A stretch of 64,000 nt of DNA from Anisakis pegreffii (lineage: Eukaryota > Nematoda > Chromadorea > Rhabditida > Anisakidae), in contig JAPYMA010001660.1 of assembly GCA_035041965.1 (NCBI GenBank), positions 62,001 to 126,000 on the forward strand, read 5' to 3'. Shown here one piece after another: positions 49,760 through 63,678 of this stretch. Below the pieces are notes generated by a model, which saw only the letters and a list, made by a program, of their open reading frames with translations, did no database searches and was not told the DNA's origin. Position 1 is the stretch's first letter; every line of letters begins with the position of its first letter. A program made the position numbers and the translations under genes.

Positions 49760-51130
49760 TTGTCTGCTTATTGATCTTTTGCTTTTATTAAACAATCCTC
49801 AAGAATTGTTCTGTTGTTGTGTAGTTGTCTGCTGGCTTAGTACTTACTTGAATTGTCTTAAGTCGAGCACAAGAATTGCCACACGTTACGGCTTAACTGT
49901 TGAATTGAATTTTGAACGTCTTCAGCTGCGATTGCTCTCCTGGCTTTGCTATTGTTGTTCTTCCAGTACTGCTTTGTTTTTAGTGTATAACTTCGAGTGT
50001 TACGTTTATCCGACAGCGTTTTAGAACTCGCTCGCTTCTTCGTACTTTCTTATCTGTGTTCTTGCTCGTCTCTTGCCAGCCAGTTTGTTCAATTGCGTTT
50101 GAATCTCCCTTCACCTCTTTCTTTTGCTATTTCTTGACGAATCTCTTCTGGATCCCACAGAAACGTTTAGATGGTACTTCACAATCGAAAATTTTTCACC
50201 AAAACCGGAGCAGCATGACCTTAGTTGGCATCATCAACTCGCTGTAATGAGAGGTGTTGTGAAGAAATCTTCTTCTCGCTCAAAGAATGATGAATCCCGT
50301 CCGAATCTGCAAAGAATATGAAATTTTTAGCTTGCGATCACGCACGCACACATTGTGCAGAATCACCATTCATACGTCTATCGATGCGTAATAAACGATC
50401 ACTGAAACAGATATTCGAGAAAATTTACCAAATAGTCGCTGTGTTCTCTAAATCGGCAAAATTTCAAGCAACAAAAAAGAAGCACACCGATCAGCATATC
50501 GCAGTCAAAGTTATCACTCCGTGTTATCGTCCGTTGAAACATGTCAAGCCAAAAGTTCGAGCCCATACGGAAGCCCACGTTCAAGTTGGAGTTTAGCCTG
50601 ACTCGGCATGTTCGTGTAGGAAAGATGAGCAAAAGCCCGAATAACTCATCATGTTTGCACGCAAAGTAAACTTCTGAAATGTAGACGCCTTTCAATCCAA
50701 CACCCACACCAGTGCAGGAAACTCTATCGAACAATCGGCATCCATAGAGGAAACAATCACAAAAAACGAAACAGAATGGTTGCTTTCTCAATTCTGTCTC
50801 AATTTTCAAATTCATGGTCAAATTTCGTTGTATTTGTGCAATCATGAGACCGACTAGTGCAATTGAACCGCTTACTTGTGTTTAAACTCAAACACATGAA
50901 AATACATCCATGAATCGACTCATCCTCAAACTGCTAATGAAGTTCAAGCTTTCTGATGTTACGAGGAGAATTTTTATCGAACTTAGAAGCAAGCAGCCAT
51001 CTAGTATGTTCCACTGACCGCTATATTCTATCAAAAGATGCGTTGATTATAATTCAGCTCGTCTTGATACAAATACTCTTATTATATTTGAACTTAAAGA
51101 AACCTTAGTTTTCCTACGCATGGACCTGAA
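49760..51130. other. GC-raised flank of the orphan exon, probable promoter side
   Basis: Frames are unusually open on both strands here (for example 50399-50845 on - and 50124-50596 on +), but none resembles a family and they overlap each other antisense. Raised GC and position upstream of the minus-strand first exon fit a promoter and 5' leader better than coding. No element can be named. Confidence 0.35.
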
Positions 51131-51190
51131 CAGTTATATACCCTTGAATTGTACACCTTTCAGTTATATACCTTGGAATTATATACTTTC
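51131..51190. repeat. Tandem duplication of a 30-base unit
   Basis: Two adjacent units, 51131-51160 and 51161-51190, both begin cagttatatacc and contain ttgaattgtaca or its variant ttggaattatata. A few substitutions separate them. Confidence 0.75.
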
Positions 51191-51242
51191 AATCATCATC
51201 ACTTCACAAATTTACTCTGAACAAACAAGCGATTGAATTCGG

Positions 51243-51571
51243 AGAAAGATTCAATTATGGTAAGAGAGTTCCATCGGAGACAGATACAACCGTATGGATG
51301 CTTCCCTATGGAACCAATGACGCGATGACCAAATTACAGGAGCCATTCGCAGCATTTTTAATCGCTCATAAATACGTGACATATTATGCCGATTCCATCG
51401 GTACGAATCAGCTACAATGGGTGGGTTGATGACTCTAACAGATACTGTATATGTGTCATTACACGTCAAGAATGGTAAACGAGGAAATAATGTAATGAAC
51501 ATACAACTGATTCTGTTTGTCTTCCGCACTAAGAAACATTCAATTATGGTGAGTGAGTTCCATAACGAATA
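51243..51571. repeat. Short direct repeats about 290 bp apart
   Basis: The word attcaattatgg followed by tnagngagttccat occurs at about 51249 and again at about 51540. The intervening 250 bp has no repeat ends or coding similarity. It could be the footprint of a solo element or chance duplication. Confidence 0.4.
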
Positions 51572-53770
51572 TTGAATTGATCAGAAAATTCGGCTATTTA
51601 TATGATCAACGACAATGCAAAAAACATCAAAAAATATGACCCACATCATGCAATTACGATATTACTATCCAACCACAAGCAATTTATGAGAATAATTCAA
51701 TGGCTGCAATTGTTGAATGGACACAAACAAGAGATTTATAGCCGAGCGAATAATCTCCTGCAAATGACATGGTGGAATGAAAATGAACAACTGTCGGCTA
51801 TAAAGTTGTGGGCTCACGCAAATCAATCATAAAGAGAATTCTATTTGAGTAGAAAACACGAGTTTTCTAATTTATTGCACTGCATTGATACAGTAACTTT
51901 TAGATGTTGCAAACATATTTCGTGGCTCGGGAAAATTTCAATTTAGCTTAGAAACGATAATATCAGTCCTAGCATCACGTAGAAAAAATCATAAGTTTAT
52001 TAGACGAACATATCAGAGCATTGAGGCGCCTTATTTGATTAGGAAATTCTATTGATGAGCAAGATATACGATGAGACCATTCGAATGAATATGTTCCAAT
52101 TGGCTGAATTCAATGGCGGTAAAGTTGAGGCTTTGAGCATTTTGAACAGCGATTTCCTTCGGCAGGAAATCGCAATTGAATTCTCGATAGAACTAACACG
52201 ATGGACAATTTTTTGCCGCTTGAGTTAGCAGTGCCGCTCAGTGATAGAGATAAATTTGAAAATGATTGAGTTTCGAGTGATCTAAAAGAATTGTTGGTAG
52301 AACAAGACACGAGTTCAGCAATGAAACGGCATTAATTCAGTAGGTCGCTTGATGAACTGAGGACGAAAGAACATTGCTAACAGTTAGTGTGGGAAGAAGC
52401 AATTTATTGGAGAGAAAATTGCAATACGAACAATGAAACAACCAACATAAGCTCATAAGCACGAAAAAAGATGACTTTAATGAAATGATATGGCAAATGA
52501 TAAATTGAGCGAATTGTTCAAATAACGCTTTGTGTGTTTTGATACGTTTTAACTAATAGAGAATACTTGTTGTTATTTGGTGAAGCGTATCGAGCTTATT
52601 GTGTTTTCAAACGAACAATGGATGAAATCGTTTAGCGTCTACATGAAACGTGTGTTTGTACAATTGGCAGCATACAAATAATGTAGCACAGAGCGGGCGT
52701 GCAATATTTACATGTACTCGTTGAAATAATATGGTTCGTATGTCAGCTTGTACAGGTCCAATAAAAACTTGTTTCACATGAGATTGCATTTCCAAATCGA
52801 AGTTCAAGCCTAATTGTAAGCAAAACTCTTTGTTGAACTCTGAGTATGGATTATTTCCATTGCTATATGTTTCGCTGGAGACTTTGGAATGATCGCCGTT
52901 GCAAGGATACAGTTGTATCGCGTTGAAAAATTCATGAAACGGTAGCACACCGCGTGAAGGCAAACAAGCGATTCGTATGAAAACATTTTTTGTCGTCTGT
53001 TGACATTCTAGTGTGATTTATTAGCGTTGACACGTGAAACACTAAACGTTTAGAGGAGTCACAAACCGTATGAAAAATTCATCCATCAATTTGAGGTCAA
53101 TGGCAGCAACAAGAGTGTTCGCAATTCTTATTAATTTGCAACAGAACGCAAACTGATTTCTTGATCGAACTTGAGTAATTTCCACGAATTCCACGAATAT
53201 TCTCATCCAGACAAATCCAGCTCATGTCTCCAACAAGTTACGTATTTCAACGTTGGTTGTCTGCGTTTGTTAAAATGTTCGTCAAATATCATTGTTATCA
53301 GCGAATAGAAAATGCCACCTATCACGTACTGATGATTGAATTAATGTGATATAACATAACTGCCTAGAAGAATACATAGTATCACGAGACCGCATGTGCA
53401 AGAGAGATCATAATATGATTGATTTCATAATACAACTTGATCACAAATCCAACGCCAACGGGCGTTATGCAAAGCAGCACATCTCAAACGTCAACAATGA
53501 TGTAATCAATCGAGCAATCGCCGGCATCAGCTGCCAAATGATCTGTCCAACGTGTTCTAATGTCAGTGTAATGTTTTTGGAAATTATTCATATTATCACT
53601 GACCAATTCATACACATTTCTCCTCCAAAAACCAATCGAATATTCTATCTAGCTCATATCCTTCGCTTCTTGGAAACAGTGAGATAGTTACCGCAGGAAA
53701 GTGTTCCGTTCAGTGGCCTTTCAAATTTCTTTACAACTCCCGAAAAACATTGACAATTGCAACAGCAGCA
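51572..53770. other. Non-coding stretch, no supported gene
   Basis: Only short AT-rich frames are present. The frame at 52607-52963 (-) is 118 codons but lacks any recognisable domain or plausible splice structure. Nothing else seen. Confidence 0.4.
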
Positions 53771-53835
53771 TCTTTACGCCGAAATGGGTGTTGTTGGTAG
53801 ACACACCTGCAGATTTCTCTGTTTCGAGGTTCGTT
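53771..53835 (+). repeat. Dispersed repeat, copy A
   Basis: It shares the block ggtagacacacctgcagatt followed by tctctg with 55051-55105, where it reads agtagacacacgtgcagatt. The preceding tacgccgaaatg matches catgccgaagcg. Same orientation, about 1.28 kb apart. Confidence 0.55.
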
Positions 53836-55050
53836 TGAATCTCAGTCCCACTTAACAAGGGAAACTGATTGGAATAAACCTTGAAATTAATCGATTTTAC
53901 GATGATTGTCCCATGATCTTTCAAATCAAGACTAATCAGAGCGACTCGAACCGTAATGTGTTCCTTCCCATTCTCCTTCGCGCATAAACAATATGTCCAT
54001 TCATACTAATCGTATATGCACACAAATTTCTAGAAATTTAGACTTATTCCCTTGCAGTTGAACCTTGCTGTTTCCCACTATAATGAATGCAAGGACATCA
54101 AAATTCCCCCTCACACGCCTCAAAAATGTCCCATATACGAAATCAAATTGACTTCGAAAATCAGATAAATTTAGCATCAATGCACACGTTTTCGTATTCA
54201 GAGCAATTTATGATTCGATTCTCTATTTTCCTTGTTCAAATATCGTTTTGCATTCGATCTTCATCATTTGTTGCTTTATTATGTGCTTGTTTGATGTAAT
54301 TTGTTGTTCTATAGCAGTGAGTGGTAACCAAATTCATTCAATTTGTTTGCAAACAATTTTTGAGTTTTTAAATCTGCTTGTGAACAATTCAATCTGTGAA
54401 CATATAATGTTTCATTTCTATTGTATTCTGCGGAACAGCCGTCTTAATGTTCCTGTTTGTTTCACTCTTTGCAATTTGTACATAAGTAAATGAATAAATA
54501 TCAGGCAAAGGTTTATGCTGTGCAAAGTTTGAAACGCTGTTGCTAAGCAATGTACTCCTCGCAGTGAACACATTGAACGAATATAAACTTGTCAGTTCTT
54601 TTTGAGGTTGAAATTCCAAGAGTTGCTTGTCAACTAGATGCGTTTAATCTATTCTTGTCCTACCTCAAAATTAGTAACAAAATCACCAAAATCAGTGATA
54701 TGCAGTTCGTAATGTTCATCTCCGAAAGCGCGCAATGACAACTGAATAGATCAAAAGTGACTGATGAGGGAGAGCATTTGTTCAGCCTGCTGAGAAGTTA
54801 ATCTGTTGAGGTTTTAACTCATCATTATCATGACAAAAAACTTAGCCTCCGGATCTTTCACCATTGAATCTCCAGACAGTCTGAGATAAATGTTGATTTC
54901 GAGGACAGTTTTTTATGTAAGAACATTATAGAAAATGGATTTCTGTCTACATCACACATGTTTTCGTTTGAAACAACAATGTGTTAGCCAGATGGTGATG
55001 AAGTGAATCCGATCAGAGAAGCATTCCAAATTCCAGCTGGAGCTATAACT

Positions 55051-55105
55051 TCATGCCGAAGCGGAGTTCTTGGCAGTAGACACACGTGCAGATTTCTCTG
55101 TGGTA
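55051..55105 (+). repeat. Dispersed repeat, copy B
   Basis: Second copy of the unit at 53771-53835. The open frame starting near 55070 that covers it (AVDTRADFSVVDARWF) is probably incidental, because copy A has no equivalent open frame. Confidence 0.5.
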
Positions 55106-55853
55106 GATGCACGATGGTTTTTCGTAAACTTCTTTTTCAGTGAAAATTTTTGTTTTCTGAAAATAATTGCAACACATGCGTTCGAATTTCATCCAGTTAA
55201 GATTTATCACCATAAGAACAATGATTTATTGCGTGAATGCTGTTTTCCTTCACTGAAAGCGCATTGTTTTCAGCTATTAGTTGCTAAACATAACGAATAG
55301 GGAACGAATGTCAAAGAATCAGTCGGAAAAGGGCAAAAACATCAAGAAATGATGGATTGGGAAGTATGGTTGGTTATTTTTTTCCAAAAACTTCTTTGTT
55401 GAAACGAGAGAACAAAGTCATCGCAGCCAATCACTTATCGTAAGTTCAAACTGCATTGACGTCGTCAAGACATTAACAAATTGAATGATGTTAGACGAGA
55501 CAATTGAATGTGAGCAACAACTGAATGATTCGCATATTTAATAAATGCGATCTAAAAGACCACGAGAACTAAAATTACGATGTCAGATATTCAAAAACGT
55601 ACGATAGTGTCAGAATATGCTTGTCATGAATCGCTGTTCTTCACTGCTGTACAATTACAAATGCTTTTTATCATTGCTAAGTGGAGCAACTCATTGCTGG
55701 GCCACCTTAATCGAATGGTAATTTTAATTTTTTTTAGCAATTTTAAAAATGCCACATCCGTGGTCTTTAATTTATTTTACTAATAAACCCTCAATTCACC
55801 CGAAAAACTGCATAAGAGAGTTCCGTTCCAATCTACCAGTTTCTTAACAAATA

Positions 55854-55911
55854 ATACCGTCGGAATGATATGACTGAAGTTCTTGCTTCAGTCACATCAT
55901 TCCGATGGTAT
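55854..55911. repeat. 26-bp near-perfect inverted repeat with 6-nt loop
   Basis: The arm ataccgtcggaatgatatga plus ctgaag (55854-55879) pairs with cttcag plus tcacatcattccgatggtat (55886-55911), with two mismatches and the loop ttcttg. Such an arm-to-arm structure with a tiny loop resembles a folded-back element end or a hairpin-type miniature element more than a typical pre-miRNA. Confidence 0.85.
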
Positions 55912-58900
55912 TCAGTTAGCGCATCCTATGCTCTCGAATCTCATGTTTGAAGCAATGATGGAACAGGTCATGATTTTCACTGTTAGCTCAGAATGCTCAA
56001 CTTGTCTAAAATATTCGTCTAACATTCGAATGCAACTGCAACGCTTTCACCAATAATCTGCGGGAAGAAGAAGACCTGGTCACTGGGCTACAACAGATAC
56101 TTGACATGTGACATTTAGATGATATGAAGAAGTTACTTCAGCAACCTAAATTTTAAACAAAACATGATTCGTATTCACCGAGAACGATGCAGAGTAAAAG
56201 GACAGAAGATGCTTATGTGATAGAAGAATAAACGGAAACCGTTAAATGATACGGTAGCAAACATTCAATCGCATTTTATAGAACAATTTTATGATGGCAA
56301 AAAAAATGCAATCTGGGGTATTGGAGACAGCCGTCGAATACCAATAGGCGATCATAGTTTGAATAAAAATGAACGATGAATAATTGGATAAATAAATGAG
56401 TGCTTGAATGGAATGAGAATAATATTGTGATCATATCAACAGAAAGCAGCACTAAACGGCAACGCAACGGTCACAAAGGGATACTGAAATTGAAAAACTC
56501 ATTTCAATGAATTGATGGAACGCAGTAACGGCAAGCGATGAGACCCTGATGCGATGAGTCTATGATGATGATTGGATGAGTATTTCAATAGGAAAATGAA
56601 ATGCGAACTGATTACCACAATGAATGAATTGCAAACGAAACAAATTTGTTTATTGTTTTTGTATTCAACGCACGACAGCCATCGTATCTATTCGTTAATC
56701 ACACGCAACTTTGCCATCATCGAAACATCAAAATGCAGTTCGTATTTGGACCTGAACGCAGTTAAAAGCCACCAAAAGACTGAGGCAAAGAAGCATCACA
56801 CAACAACAACGGCACGCGATTACATAAAACATAGCAACAAAACTCATTTCATTTTATACTCATCGTTATAGTTGTCAAATAGATAAAACAAATAAGTGTA
56901 CAATGTTCGCTGTAATCACACGCCAATTCGTCGGATTGTTACTCCCAAATGTGTAATAATAATAATAATAATCATAATCATATGCTTCTTTGCGTCAATA
57001 AGTGTTCTTCGGAAAAGCGCCTTCATTCAAAGGAATGAATGATTAATCTTAACAACATCCTCATGAGCACTTACTCCCACATCTATTTTTAGCTTACACT
57101 TAATAATTCTCGAAGAGTTGATGGCATCCGATGATTGAAGATTGTGTGCCAAAGAACGCACCAAAATAAAGCTCTGAGCGAACACAACATGTCTGTTTAT
57201 CAATCAATTCCACTCATTATAGATCAAATCTCTATGTAAGCCTAAACCCAACTTAATTGCATCATAACAAACCAAATTTGGCATGCACATGCCAAATTCA
57301 CTCGGCAGTCAGGACTGCTCAGTAGCTAATCTTCACAAAACAGGAGCAAAATGAATGTTTTATGGTGCTGCCAATACCAGAGATCGCTTGTTGTTCACGT
57401 TGACTGAAAGTGATTTGTAGGAAATTGTGTAGAGTTTCTTGAAATTGGAAAGGTCAACGTGATGTGTAAAGTCGACGAAACATGTCCCAAGTTGTCGAAA
57501 TATTTGCTGAAAGAGGTTGATGAACGAAAGATACTAAACTGCCAGTCAAAAATGAGATGAACTCAATTGTTGAAGTTGCGAGAACGAGCAAAAAAGATGA
57601 CGGTTTTGAATAAGACAAAAACCTCAACGGATGAACTTGCAGAAAGAATATTGTTCGAAAAATACTCGAGAGAGGCGCAAATAGAATTATATCCCTCCTC
57701 CCATATTCCTAACTGTTCACAAGTCGGCATCTGAATCATTTGAAATTCTGTCCATTCAACAAGCATCTGAAAAAGTCATGAATGATATGAATTCGGTCAA
57801 ACAAAATTCTCCATTCTCACTTATTATCCGTCGTCCACAATTATGCATTTGTATCGGATCAGACGGAATTCATTCATTCATTCACAGGATTGTTGAAAAG
57901 TTCATGAATATCTTTTGATTCCCATATAAGTTTGTGAATTTTCATTCTTCTAAGAAAGGAGCAATTATAAAATAAGTGCTAAAAACTTATCTTTGATGGA
58001 TTGGATACGATATGAGTAATCAAGTGGCACTCATAGAAACGATAGTTCTTATATCACCATTCAATTTTGTGATTTTTCAAAGTGAGTCGACTGTGAAAAG
58101 TGTTTAGAAATAATTACACTATGAAATATCATACACTGTATCGTCTTTATTTATGTTCATCGTACTCAGCATGAAGTGAAAGACGCTAAAATATGACGGA
58201 AGACGGAACGATCACCTGGGTTATGCTATGAAAAACTTCTTTTTACACCGATTTTGAGCACTTTTCCATAGTAAACAACATTTAGTGACTAGAAAAAAAA
58301 TTACTACGGAAGTAAATAATCAAAATGAATGACTGACAATCACAACACAATGATTACAGCGGAATAAAAATGGTATTTTGAGCGAAAATAGGATTGAAAA
58401 TAAAATTATTTCACTTAATTATTCTGTTGTTGTATTCAGCTATGTCAAATGATTAATCTTGCACTTGCTCGTATTTCTGGAACCTTAACTCAAAAATTTC
58501 CTTTAACAAGCATTGATATTATTGGATTATTGTGATATAACAATGAAATAGCGAAAATTTTGCAGACAAATTTTACTTCTGCAGACAAATTCAATTATTT
58601 ACGCAAAACCTCGGCCTTGTTTCCTGTTTTATCTCCGTTCCACGACAGCTATGATTACTTCTACGCTCCTCTGCTTGTTATTAGCTGCGAAAGTACGACT
58701 GCAAATTGAGTATTTCTAATCATATCATTGAATCCTACTTACTCATCGCATATTTATTACTCACTAGATAACTTAATTTTTGCCGTAACAACGCATCCAC
58801 ACTTTTTTCTCTAACCTTTAAAAGCTTCTGCAGTGATAGGTGATCAAAAGCAATGAGAAATAGCAATGTGCAGTGATTATTCAGAAAAAAAGGAAACAGA

Positions 58901-61650
58901 GTGATTTATTTCAGTAGACTGATGCAGATTAATAGGCTGTGAGCTTGATTACATTAAATGTTTAACTGATAAATGCTTAATTTGAAAGTTTTGTAAGTTG
59001 ATGGAAACGTACAAGTAAACACAGCTCGTCCAATGTGCAACAGCAAACGATAAGTGACATATCTATTCAACTGTCCGTAAATGTCACAATATTGTTGTCA
59101 TGGAGGAGTTGCAAGGTGCTTACGTGATTGAATATGACAAACTTTTGCTTGCCTGATATTGAAACGGTTTGAAAATGCGAATGCGTCGAAAACCATCATT
59201 CAAGGGCAGAAAACTATTTCCACGAGGTTAGCAGAAAAGGACTGATATTTGCATTAGAGCGACAAAATCACATTTGAAGTAGTTGACAATTTGAAAGTGC
59301 TGCGTCTTCAGCTTGGGATGACTTTTGATCAAGATAAATTGAGTTGAATGACGCAAAAGAATAAAAAACTTCCCAAAAAATGTTAAACTTCTTGGGGTCT
59401 ACGAGGGTAGTCGATAGTGTCAAGTACGTTGACAACCAATGCAACATGAAGTGGAAGTTCGTTGGAAGCTTAAGAATGCACTGTTTTTTTCATTAGTGCA
59501 GTCCATTTTGATGAAAACAATTCCACTCATTCCACTTGGGATTCTCAGCCAAGCGACCACTGTGTCAAGTACTTTCTATTGATTCATTTGGTTTCAGGCA
59601 TACAACCATCACCACTTCATCGTAGATTAAGCAGATATCAAGGAAACTGACATTACTTTCAATAGCGTTGAGAACTTATTATCAAGAAGTGCATTCAGAA
59701 CATGACTTTGCTAGGTATTTTATTTTATATTATGGCTTGAATTCTTTCAAAGTCTATTCCAGTCCACCATAGTGTCGCGACATGACTTTAACGATGGTCG
59801 TCCTCGAAAATATTTGATGCAACCTGACTTTTGGAGTAGGAGTGGATTGATTGGTCGCTGAAGTTCTATTAAATGTTCACTTCATCGTCTTCTTCGAGGG
59901 TAGCTGCAGTACTTCAGGTGCACCCACTTTTCGATTTTCCGAAAATTAATTAAATTTGAACTGTGAATGCTCCTAATTTGTATAAAATGATATGTTAGGA
60001 TTATGAATACCTCACAAAAAACTTTTCGTCAAAAAGTAATCTCGATTCTCAGCCCATCGCACTTTCAACTCATAAAACACTCTTCCAAATTTTGATCACG
60101 TTTCGAATCATTTTAGTCTGCGTCATTATTCATAGTGCTGTCAGTGATCTGTTTCAATGATCATCGCTACAAATTGTTTTCGCACAACTCATTACAACAC
60201 GGTAATTCAACACCTGTCTGCACATTTCTTGGGGTGATCGCGCCGTTAAATGAGGATGAGTGCATGGGTGGATTCGGCGTAAAATATTCACTGCAATGAT
60301 AAATATTTAGAGCGCGGATGCTATCGCAACGGCTGGTATTACCAAAATGCTGTGTATGCGATGCTATTTTGAAGTCGCCATGAGGTTACTTATAGTAATT
60401 TATTTGGCTTAGCACTCTATAGCACAACAGTGGAAAACTATTAACACTCCGAGTTGGTCATTGTTTTATGAACTACCGCTAGCACTAAATTTGAAGTTAA
60501 AAATTACAAAATAAAACAGACTGAGTAGGAAAATAAAGGAAAAGCATGTCTAGATAGAATATTAAAACTAACAGGGTCAATTCAAACTGTGGTTGATAAA
60601 AGAAGTTAAATCATGAAAATCATTTGCGAATATTCCTCATAAAGCACGATCGGTACAAGGAATGTATATGTAACCGATCAGACTTCAGCGATTTTCCAAT
60701 GAATATCAGCAACAATTAAAGTAATTTTAGGAGCACATGATCATCAGTGCAGACATTGAATGACGCAGCTTGAATCTGTCTAGAACAGCTCTGCTTTTCC
60801 GCCCATTACTCAACGCCCTGTATTATTATTTCTCTGTCTTGTGAGATATGAAATGAGGAAATGAAAGTGTGGATTCACGGAAGTACGCAATATAGAGAGG
60901 AAGATTTTGTGGAGCTAAATAATTGCGTTTGACATTTAGGTGACATAAAAATCGATGTGAAAAACAATTAGCATTTGATTAATTCATGACTGTGTGTTAA
61001 TTACTTCCGAGAAAAATTAGAAGAAAAACCTGCTGAGGCAATGAACTTTATCGCGATGAACGATCATTAAATGTGATGTCGCATCGCAACGGCATTCAAA
61101 CGCTCATTGAAAACATACCGCATTCATTGCATTCGTATCATTTTTAATGAGATCTTTGTGATCCGAATCTGTCCTTCCAATTTTGATTACGCCATTGGTC
61201 ATGAGAAATGTGTCGCTTTTGAGCATCGAAAATTTTTTGAGAATCGAAAATGTATAGGATGTGAATTATATGAACACAAATTGAGGTTTCTGGAAATGTT
61301 TCAGTGGAAATGCTATGCATCGGATAACGAGAAAACATTGTAGAGTGCTGAAATTGAAGTTTCTAATTACTGCACATCGCAGCAGATGAGGCATTGGAAT
61401 TGAGCCGTCGGATTTATTTGAGGCGAAAATAGATTGGGTTGCATGGATAATATTAAAAACAGAGTTAATTAAAAACACAAACGGGAATTAATGCATTTTA
61501 TGGTTTTGGCTAGAAAATATTTATCGAATGCGTTTCATGAGAAATAGTGGGAATGCATCAGTTAATCAAGCTATTCATCATTGTATTCCAAGATTCCCTA
61601 TCGCAATTCTCGCTCTATTCCAGTGCTAAATAACTGACATCTCGTAAAGT
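55912..61650. other. Long gene-poor stretch
   Basis: No frame above chance was recognised on either strand. A (TAA)n run lies at 56954-56973 and a perfect palindrome at 57275-57298. The frame 57563-57766 (-) starts with an ATG and looks mildly coding (CEQLGIWEEGYNSICASLE) but has no supporting exon structure. Confidence 0.4.
57275..57298. repeat. Perfect 11-bp palindrome
   Basis: aatttggcatg and catgccaaatt are exact reverse complements separated by ca. It could be a binding site for a dimeric factor or chance; no gene is close. Confidence 0.7.
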
Positions 61651-61848
61651 ATGATAAAATTACCCATATATATATTCTCCATATCAATACATTCCTCGCG
61701 CAAAACTGCAAAAACAGCGTTTAACAGTCATTTAAAGAAGCTCAAAGAAGCAGTGGAGAATTGCTTCAGCCAGGCAATAAGAGCTTCCAAGATCATGAAA
61801 ATTCATTTTGATGCAGTACAGAAACTCACTGATGGTTCAAGCGATTGA
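61651..61848 (+). CDS. Coding-like helical fragment, hypothetical
   Basis: The second half of this frame is unusually protein-like: SHLKKLKEAVENCFSQAIRA, then KIMKIHFDAVQKLTDGSSD and a stop. It would form an amphipathic helix. The upstream half looks random, so if real it is a terminal exon with an acceptor before about 61690. No family is recognised; a degraded retroelement gag segment is one guess, without direct support. Confidence 0.2.
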   Translation: MIKLPIYIFSISIHSSRKTAKTAFNSHLKKLKEAVENCFSQAIRASKIMKIHFDAVQKLTDGSSD

Positions 61849-63678
61849 AAAATGGCTCAATTATTTGCTTGTACGACCATTATGAAGAAGGCATAATTTG
61901 ATCAAGCTCTCTTTGTGTTCTTGCAGACTTTCAATCGCTCAATCAGCTAACAGGGCGTAACAAATCGACTCAATCACATTACCACGAATTCATTCTCAAA
62001 TGCGCTCTTCATAGCAACTCATTAAAAAAATTCATTGAAGGATCAGTGAAACAAAGCGTCCATAAAATGAATGAACTTAGGGATTAAAGCACTCACTAGT
62101 ACCGATAAATTGAGCGTTTGAATGTGCCACTTTAAATTATCTGCCCGCTTTCACCTCGTAATGAGATCGAAGTCAATTCCATCAAATTGAAAGCAACAAC
62201 AACAATACCATTAAACTGAGTTCATTGAGCTGGCTGAATAAATGGCTTATGTGCTAAGAAGAAGTATGTATGTATCAATTTTTAACATAAGCGAAGAGAA
62301 TGCGAAAAGGAGGAAGCGTCAGAAGAGCGAACGTGCACTACAGATCAATTCATCGACGGGAATGTGAAGGCTTAATGAAACCGAAAATAAGTTCTACATA
62401 AATGCATACTCAAATACCTTGCACAATTCACGCATGCACACTCAATTATTGCTCGTAGGCGAACTCGACTTTAATCAATTGATGAAATTTTTTCATTCAA
62501 ATGACTTTATTCAGCCTAGGTTTGTCGCCATTCAGTGAAACGCTCTCGAGAAGGAATCCGTTGAATGACTGCATTCTCAGCAATCGAGTGATACCCTCTA
62601 GCAACGACTGCACTCATTAGTAAAACTTTTGAGTGAACTTAATGACTATTGCGATTATTCGTGAAGAGTTCATCAAACGAAACGAATCATTTCAATGCAA
62701 TTATAAGCATGATTGTGTAATACATGAATGTCAAATTATTTCTCAAATTCTATTTGTATCTTCAACCTCAGTCAATGTAACTTATGAAAAGAATGCAATG
62801 AGCAAAGGATGATTTCCAACTGATAAATTTGAAATGCTCACAAAGATAAAACTGAATGAAAGTTATAATGTGTTACTTCAAAAGTTGTCCTTAAAAACAC
62901 TCCGTTTTGAACTTCTCGAAAGAATTTTGTGCTGGTGACCTAGAGAGATGTTTGAGATAAATGCGAAAGCTGAATCGCAGATTTCTAGCTCAACTTAAAC
63001 ATCGGATATGCGAGTTGGCCTAATATCTCAGAACTGGTCAATTCTCAAAAACGAAACTGGTAATCCAAAACCTTGATGAGAAGTAAACATCTTCCTCTTA
63101 AACACTCGATTTATTTTGAGGAACTCGTAATGCTTTTATTTTTATCTAATGAATTTTGAAGTGATCTGGAATTTCTCCACCAGTATATAATAACCACATT
63201 GAGAAGGGAGATGATGATATCATCACAAAAACGGAATAGGTCCATTATGAAAGCAGCAAAAACATAACTCGGATGTGTAACATCAAAGCTAAGGGATCTC
63301 TCCGCATTTCAAAAAACTGAAATCAAGTGATATTTTTTCACGAGTGTAATCGATCACCATATCATTGATAAACGGATTGGTGATTTCATTAGCGGGAGGA
63401 GAAGGTTTTCTCCTGCTAGAGGAAAGCCTGCATAATATCCTCAAGAAACCTCTTATCCTTTATTGCGCATTCACAGATCCCATCCCATCGAGCTCCCAAC
63501 AAACAGTGCTAGGTTTCTGTGCGTGCGACAAAAGTTTCTGACACTAGCATTTACATGTCTCCGGTCACTTCAAAATCCATATAAATTTCTCGATTCACCT
63601 CAAGATTCCTGTTTTATCTTGTCATGAATTTTTCAAGCAGTGGTTTATAATGCTTTATGATCCAAATATTGATATTAT
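61849..63678. other. Non-coding stretch with possible decayed element near 63.2-63.5 kb
   Basis: Mostly AT-rich without genes. Between about 63225 and 63435 one + frame can be read as KLRDLSAFQKTEIK, then after a stop TSVIDHHIIDKRIGDFISG. This is broken by stops and not assignable to a family. It might be a decayed mobile-element fragment. Confidence 0.3.

Noticed and set aside
50399..50845. 148-codon open frame on -, one of the longest single frames in the window
   Set aside because: Overlaps equally open + frames, has no start context, splice structure or domain. Raised GC near a promoter lengthens chance frames.
63225..63435. Possible non-LTR retrotransposon reverse-transcriptase tail
   Set aside because: The readable pieces are separated by stops and do not show a firm RT motif.
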